Position numbers and translations under genes: made by a program. This document shows positions 58,661 through 64,000 of a DNA stretch of 64,000 nucleotides, piece after piece. Under the pieces are notes generated by a model. That model did not search any database and was not told the DNA's origin. It saw nothing but the letters and a program-made list of their open reading frames with translations. Source of the DNA: Rachycentron canadum (taxonomy: Eukaryota; Chordata; Actinopteri; Carangiformes; Rachycentridae). Within the stretch, counting starts at the first letter, position 1. Every line of letters begins with the position of its first letter. Where the stretch lies: contig CM076655.1 of the NCBI GenBank assembly GCA_038496675.1, positions 22,843,758 to 22,907,757 of the forward strand, in the 5' to 3' direction.

Positions 58661-61600
58661 GGCCTCTATCACATCTTGTCGTCTACTGAAATTAACAACC
58701 AGCTAACTAACCAGCTAGCACCGGCCAGCGTTGTCACTTTCCCTTAGCATCTCCAGACGAAGCAGATGAAGACGTAGTGCTGCTCAGAGGACAGATTATA
58801 ACCTCACACCCTATAGACGACTGAAGCTCTTGTCCAGCGACAATCAACTCCCACTCTTGGCAAGAAACCACGTTTGATAGCTGAGAAAATTTACAACACA
58901 GTTATAACACTTGTAACTCAGCAAAAAGACATAGAAATATATGTAACAGAGATTTGTTTTTTCTTCATTATGACAATTGGTCTCACAACTCTCCAGAATT
59001 ATTCTGTAACCCAATGTGTTTTTAGGGGAAGTGGGGACGTGGTTAAAACTAACTTGATCAGCGAGGACTTTTGTCTAAGTAGAATTTTGAATTCAAGACC
59101 TTAGGTTGTGATGAATATTGTCAGGTTGTTATACTCCAGACATTGTTGTAGCTTTAAGTAAAGGATCTGTAGCATTATTTAAGACTCTGTAGATCCCGTG
59201 TTGCTGCTCTTAAGAACTGAAGTGGGAAAATAATAAGAAAAAGTATTTCTGCTCATGGAGCCATTAAATCTAAAAAAGGAATAACATACCTCTTGTTACA
59301 TAACTACGGGGAATTCTGATGAGACCAAAATACTTGAATATAACTAGAAACTGAATAATTCATAGGTTTTCAAGCGAGTAGTGAAAGATAAAAAAGTTAT
59401 GTCTGAAGTTTGCTTTCATATAAAAGTTAGTGGGACTTTTTGGAGGATTATTAAGGGAACTCAAAGCACATTTCAAAAACTATGTATGAGAATGACTCAG
59501 CTTCATCTGGTGAAATGTCTCACCAACACAATTTCAGAACCATGGCAGAAATCTGTGTCTGAGGCTCCACAGCTTGTACATATCTCCACACATTCATTTG
59601 TTGATCATTTCTGAGATGCATTACTAATTGAATATTATGGCTTTTGGGCTCTGCCCCTATAGTGCTAATGTGCTGTCATAATCAAGTTCCCACCACTGGT
59701 CCCCATTTACGATTCAGGGACGGAGGCCAAATTGGTTTTTCCCTGCACAGGAAGAACGGAGCCAGATTTATATGGCTGCGTATCACAGTGTGTCATAGAT
59801 AACACAATATAACAGTGGCTGGTCCCTGCTGTACCTCTAAGAAACTTTCTGGAGTTTTCTGCAAGAGATTCAAAACTAGAGCTCTGTGAAATAAATGGCA
59901 TGAAATATTTATATAAATCTGCACCTGAGGTCCAGGTGCAGCAGCTTTCTGCTCTGGTTGGAACCATAATGTCCAAACTCCAGTACTAATGAGACCTGCA
60001 GCCTTATTTTTATTTATACAGAGAATTTATTTAGAGAAACCAGTAAAACTTTAAATCAAGTCCCCTGAATTAGCAGGAGCATTAAAGCATTTAATAAGTG
60101 GCCCAAAACACTGTAAAGTAGCTGTAAACTAAATATTAGGACAATGGAAGTATTAATTTTATTTTTTTAACTCAATTTTCATTCATTATCTGTTAATACA
60201 ACATCATACATACATTAATAAACACTTATATATGCTTATAGGAGGTCTGAATAAACAGACAACTTATAAAATACATATGCATCTGAAGCTGAGGACACAT
60301 CATGCAAAATAACACAAAGGGACAAACAACAAACAGTAACTTGGTCTCAATGAAGGGACTGGTTCACAGATAAGTTTTTGAGGGAGACACGACTCAGACC
60401 CTTCAAGGAACTGTGGACTTGGAAACATTCACAGCGGAAATTAGAAATCAAGTTTTCAATATTGGGTAACGTTAATATTTAGTTGTCGAGCTCTGTTGCT
60501 GGTATCTCAAGCCTGAACTATTAATGAGTACAATGCATTTGTTAGCCCACCCACCACTGATTAACACTAAATACACGCTTAAAAAAAGAAAAAGAAAACA
60601 GAACATAGGCCATTTAAAACTTGAATCCATAGGTGACATCTTCTTTTCAAGTGATTCCCTTCAGCACCATTGTTAAAACTACAGCTACGTTTTAGAGCCT
60701 GTGTTTCTCAAACAGTGATTGCTACAGCCAGGCCATGAAACGCCTCGATAACAACTAGAGGACAGCGATTACAAAAAGTTTGCTGATGAGTCAAAAAGCA
60801 ATAACACAACAGTCTTGCTCCTCCGGTATTTAACAAAGGGGAATATTTCCTCTCCTCCAATTAGTTGTGGCACTTGAACACAGGGCCACTCTGTTGCTCT
60901 AATGACGCTGTGGTAATTCCTCCTGGTCCAGCAGAGGTCACAGATCACTGAAAGCCCCTTTGAGCCAGGATCCATACTGTATTTACAGCAGCAGCCGGAG
61001 GGAGGACGATGCAAACACACAGACAACGCTCACCGGCTGTGCAGCTTCACACTCGCTGCCACTGAGCTGCTCCACTAAACCGCTGGGGAATAAGTGGATG
61101 AAGAGCACATTAAACACATTAGTTTCTTTCATGCTGGTTGCTCTGCATTAAAAATGATTACAAACTGTGATTGTTTTCTCCAGCCTTTATTCAACCACGA
61201 GGTTTGCTGAGCAGCAGCTTCATGCTTGTGAATTAATTTCAGCAGTCCAGTCCAAGACCACGTCTCTGCTGATTTAGTAAAATCTTTCCTGATGTAGCCA
61301 AGAATTTATATGTGATACTGAATTAACTTTTGATTATTTCTTCTTATGTAAAATAAAAGTGGAGTTTTATATCTGTGTTTATTGTGAAAATAAATCCTGC
61401 AGCTTTACAGTTGCTGCCTCCTGCACTGATTTTAAAGATTTTGTAATCAATATTTTTAAATCAACATTGGCTCAAATGACGCTTGCAGTTATCACCCAGC
61501 TCTGCAGTTCACTTCTTTATTGTCTTTTAGCTCATTGCTTTTGTCTTTTTTTTTTTTTTTTTTGGTTTTTTCTCACTGCTCTGATTTGACCTTCGGTCCT

Positions 61601-63948
61601 CGACCTTTGTCGTCATGGTTACGCTAACATCCAGTTAAGCTGTGATATGGTCATGATTTGGTTATAGGTTTAAACATATAATTAACCTTGTGGAACAGTC
61701 AAAGTTCAAAGGAAACAATGATGACATGATGAAAAGTCCAAATCCTCTGAGCTTTGTCGACCCATCCATCCATCCCACCCTATATGTGGACTAGGTTACT
61801 ATATGACATCATCATCATCTTCCTCCTTCGCTCCAGTCACAGTTACTGTGGCTGCTCGAGGTTTCCCTTCCAAAGACATCGGTTTGCCAAACTGCTCACA
61901 CAGACCACCTCTGGGTCCACTGTAACAGTCGGTGTTATTTGGGTGGAAACCCAAGTTTGCAGCGTTTCGTTTGGCTTTGACTCCTCTAGGCCAATAGATT
62001 CAAGGCATCCAGCCAGGAACAGAAAAACAGAGAGAAGACCTGAAACCAGTCGCTGAAGCTCCTCCTCGAGCCTAAATCCTCTCGCAGTGTTCTGCACCTG
62101 ACAGCACCCACAGTCTGTGAGTGGTTGCTCCACTCACTTCAATCTGTTTCTGATAGAAACGCTTGTTTCTGAGCACTGGAGAGATACATCTTTGTTGCAG
62201 GCAAAGACCATGGTCACAATGGTCAGTAGGAGTGAGCACAGCGCAAATTACGTTCTGTCTGAAAGCCCCATTATGCTATTTCTAAAAGCTGGTTAGGTGC
62301 ATAATTAATTACCTCAGTAATAACTCCTGGGCTTCAAACATCAAGCTACTACGTTCATTCTTCACATCAAATCAACAAAGCATGTCTGTCTCTGTCTGTC
62401 TGTTTTTTCCTTTTCATCCTCTTTTACTTGCCTACACCTTTTTATCATCTTCTGTTCTTTTAAACTTAACTTATTGATTAAGTTTTGGAAAAATGAATTG
62501 TCCAAACGTGCAGCTCCAATCAAGCAATTGCAGGTTGTGTCTTGTGAGTTTTAATTCTATAGTAGAAAGATATTAAAATCCCTTTTTTCTTCTTTACTCT
62601 TTTATGACTCATTCACTTTAGTTTTTTCAGTCTCTTCAGACTCTGTTTCAAGGTGTTCAGTGAGATATGAGGCTCTGAAACTGAAACTGAACAGAAAATA
62701 CCTGGGAGAAAAGTCACAGTGTGGCCCGTGCTGCTCGACTGACAGCTGACCTTTATGAAATACAGTAACACCATGGGAATAAATACATAGATACAGACAA
62801 GTTAAAAATATAGAACCATAAAGAAACTTTGCCTCTTATTACAGCAACAAAGCCTTGTGGGAAATATAATATAAGATTAGATGATGGTCCAAAGGATGGA
62901 CTGTGGCATAAAGTAAAAACAGGTGGGAAGTTTCTTGCTCGGCCAGCATCAGATCCCAAAGCGCTGACTTCATAAGAAATAGGAACAGATCCTCCAATTA
63001 TCAACGAACACAGCGGGACCGCTTTCTTCATGCTGGTTGACATTTTGATTCGAGGGGGAATAATGAAAGCAATCAGAAGCTCTCCCACTGGGCTCACCAC
63101 CTATTTGTGACATGTTTACCCACGGCTTTGAAGACCTCCGTGTTTCTGTTTGGCTTCTTGTCCGCTCTCAGGCTCTGCCACTATCATTAGGACGAAAACG
63201 CCTGTGAAAGACGTGTGAAAGGTCACATTAGCGGTGACTCCCCGTGTGTCTGTTGTCACTGTTGTTAACGATGTCTCAACAGGACATCACATCAAGTCAA
63301 AACCTCCCTCAGTCACTGTCAGACAGTCATTAACCTGGAGTTTGTTATTACTTGACTATTAATGTACAAACTGTTACTCAGTGAATTCACTCTAATTTTC
63401 TTTTTGCTTTTATTTTCATAGCCAAGTTAAAATGTCTTTATTCTTTCCTTGCAAACCAACAAATGAATAAACCACATGAGAAAAACAGATTTCTGAATGA
63501 ACAATAGGTTTATTTTACTCCTGTACAAATTGTCCCAAAGTTGCATGAGTGGCTTTTTAGTACAAGTCTCTTTGATCTTGATTATGGGAAAATAACAGCT
63601 ACAGCTAATACTACTTTAGCTCTATATGATGTTAAATTGATCCTGTTTTTTTTTATTTATGGACAGATAGCATGTTAACCTGGCCTATACCTGGGCCACA
63701 TGCTTGTTTCCTCTGGCCTCCCAAATCTGGCTCATATACAACATGATGGTCAGATGCAACTTTCGGATCTGGACCATGGAAAATCTTCCAGCTGTCCACA
63801 ATCCACACAGGTGGATAACAGTTGTGGATATATGTGGACCAGACTTGGAACCAGGTTAGGATTATGGGCCTGAAGTTTTATTTTGCTATCTAGGTGCTCA
63901 CTTCTCTCAATGTGCAGTAATCTCTATATTTAAAATATAGCTATATAT

Positions 63949-63963
63949 TGTGTGTGTGTGTAC

Positions 63964-64000
<37 letters not shown>
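63949..64000. repeat. GT then TA microsatellite, cut by the window edge
   Basis: (TG)6 at 63949-63960, then TACG, then a TA array from 63965 to at least 64000. Confidence 0.95.

Larger units (their letters stand above)
56641..64000. other. Non-coding stretch to the right edge
   Basis: No supported gene. The segment 57100-57480 is single-copy with balanced composition and could be a conserved non-coding element. The segment 61800-62150 is similar. It ends in GT and TA microsatellites. Confidence 0.55.

Noticed and set aside
59285..59315. Minus-strand donor-like GAG|GTATGT
   Set aside because: The implied exon is about 26 nt and its acceptor is ordinary; expected by chance in DNA of this length.
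21746..64000. Complexin (CPLX1) exons expected from mammalian synteny
   Set aside because: Conserved complexin phrases were looked for on both strands and not found, so no call is made.
1..64000. CRISPR arrays, bacterial operons, riboswitches
   Set aside because: The sequence is vertebrate; no regularly spaced direct repeats with unique spacers were seen.

Overview
The window is vertebrate DNA, most likely from a ray-finned (percomorph-like) fish. It is AT-rich, its coding pieces are short and bounded by GT/AG, it has long CA/GT, TA and homopolymer tracts, and it carries several repeat types familiar from teleost genomes (hAT ends, a Penelope-like tail, a Tc1-like relic, the 'GGAGGAACCC / GAACATGCAAAC / ACCACTGCACCACCG' type repeat). 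No bacterial-style operon, tRNA, rRNA operon or CRISPR array was seen.

The one gene I can establish is pcgf3 (Polycomb group RING finger 3) on the + strand. The window opens inside it. Six exons (238-293, 587-694, 6807-6895, 11085-11222, 14099-14179, 14887-14934) join in a continuous frame and encode about the last 172 residues, from the conserved segment just after the RING finger to the stop at 14932-14934, including the whole RAWUL domain. The first exons (promoter, start codon, RING finger) lie upstream of base 1. A long A/T-homopolymer-rich 3' untranslated region follows, with candidate poly(A) signals at 16972, 20889 and 21721.

From about 21.75 kb to the right edge (over 42 kb) I find no gene that can be defended. 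The stretch holds many copies of two or three short dispersed repeat families, a Penelope-like remnant flanked by inverted repeats (41993-42453), a Tc1/mariner-like transposase relic (33793-33935), microsatellites and single-copy islands that may be conserved non-coding elements. It reads as an intergenic desert or a very large intron of a gene whose exons lie outside. In mammals the neighbour beyond PCGF3 is CPLX1 in convergent orientation, but no complexin coding sequence was found here.

Points for a second look: an imperfect 56-nt hairpin in pcgf3 intron 4 (12061-12116), a 19-bp perfect hairpin in intron 2 (4831-4883), CTCF-like motifs in unique DNA and inside the commonest dispersed repeat, a well-formed but orphan minus-strand micro-exon (52731-52771), and an unexplained GC3-rich open block (24278-24424). 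No convincing undescribed system of genes is present; these are hypotheses about RNA structure, chromatin sites and repeats.
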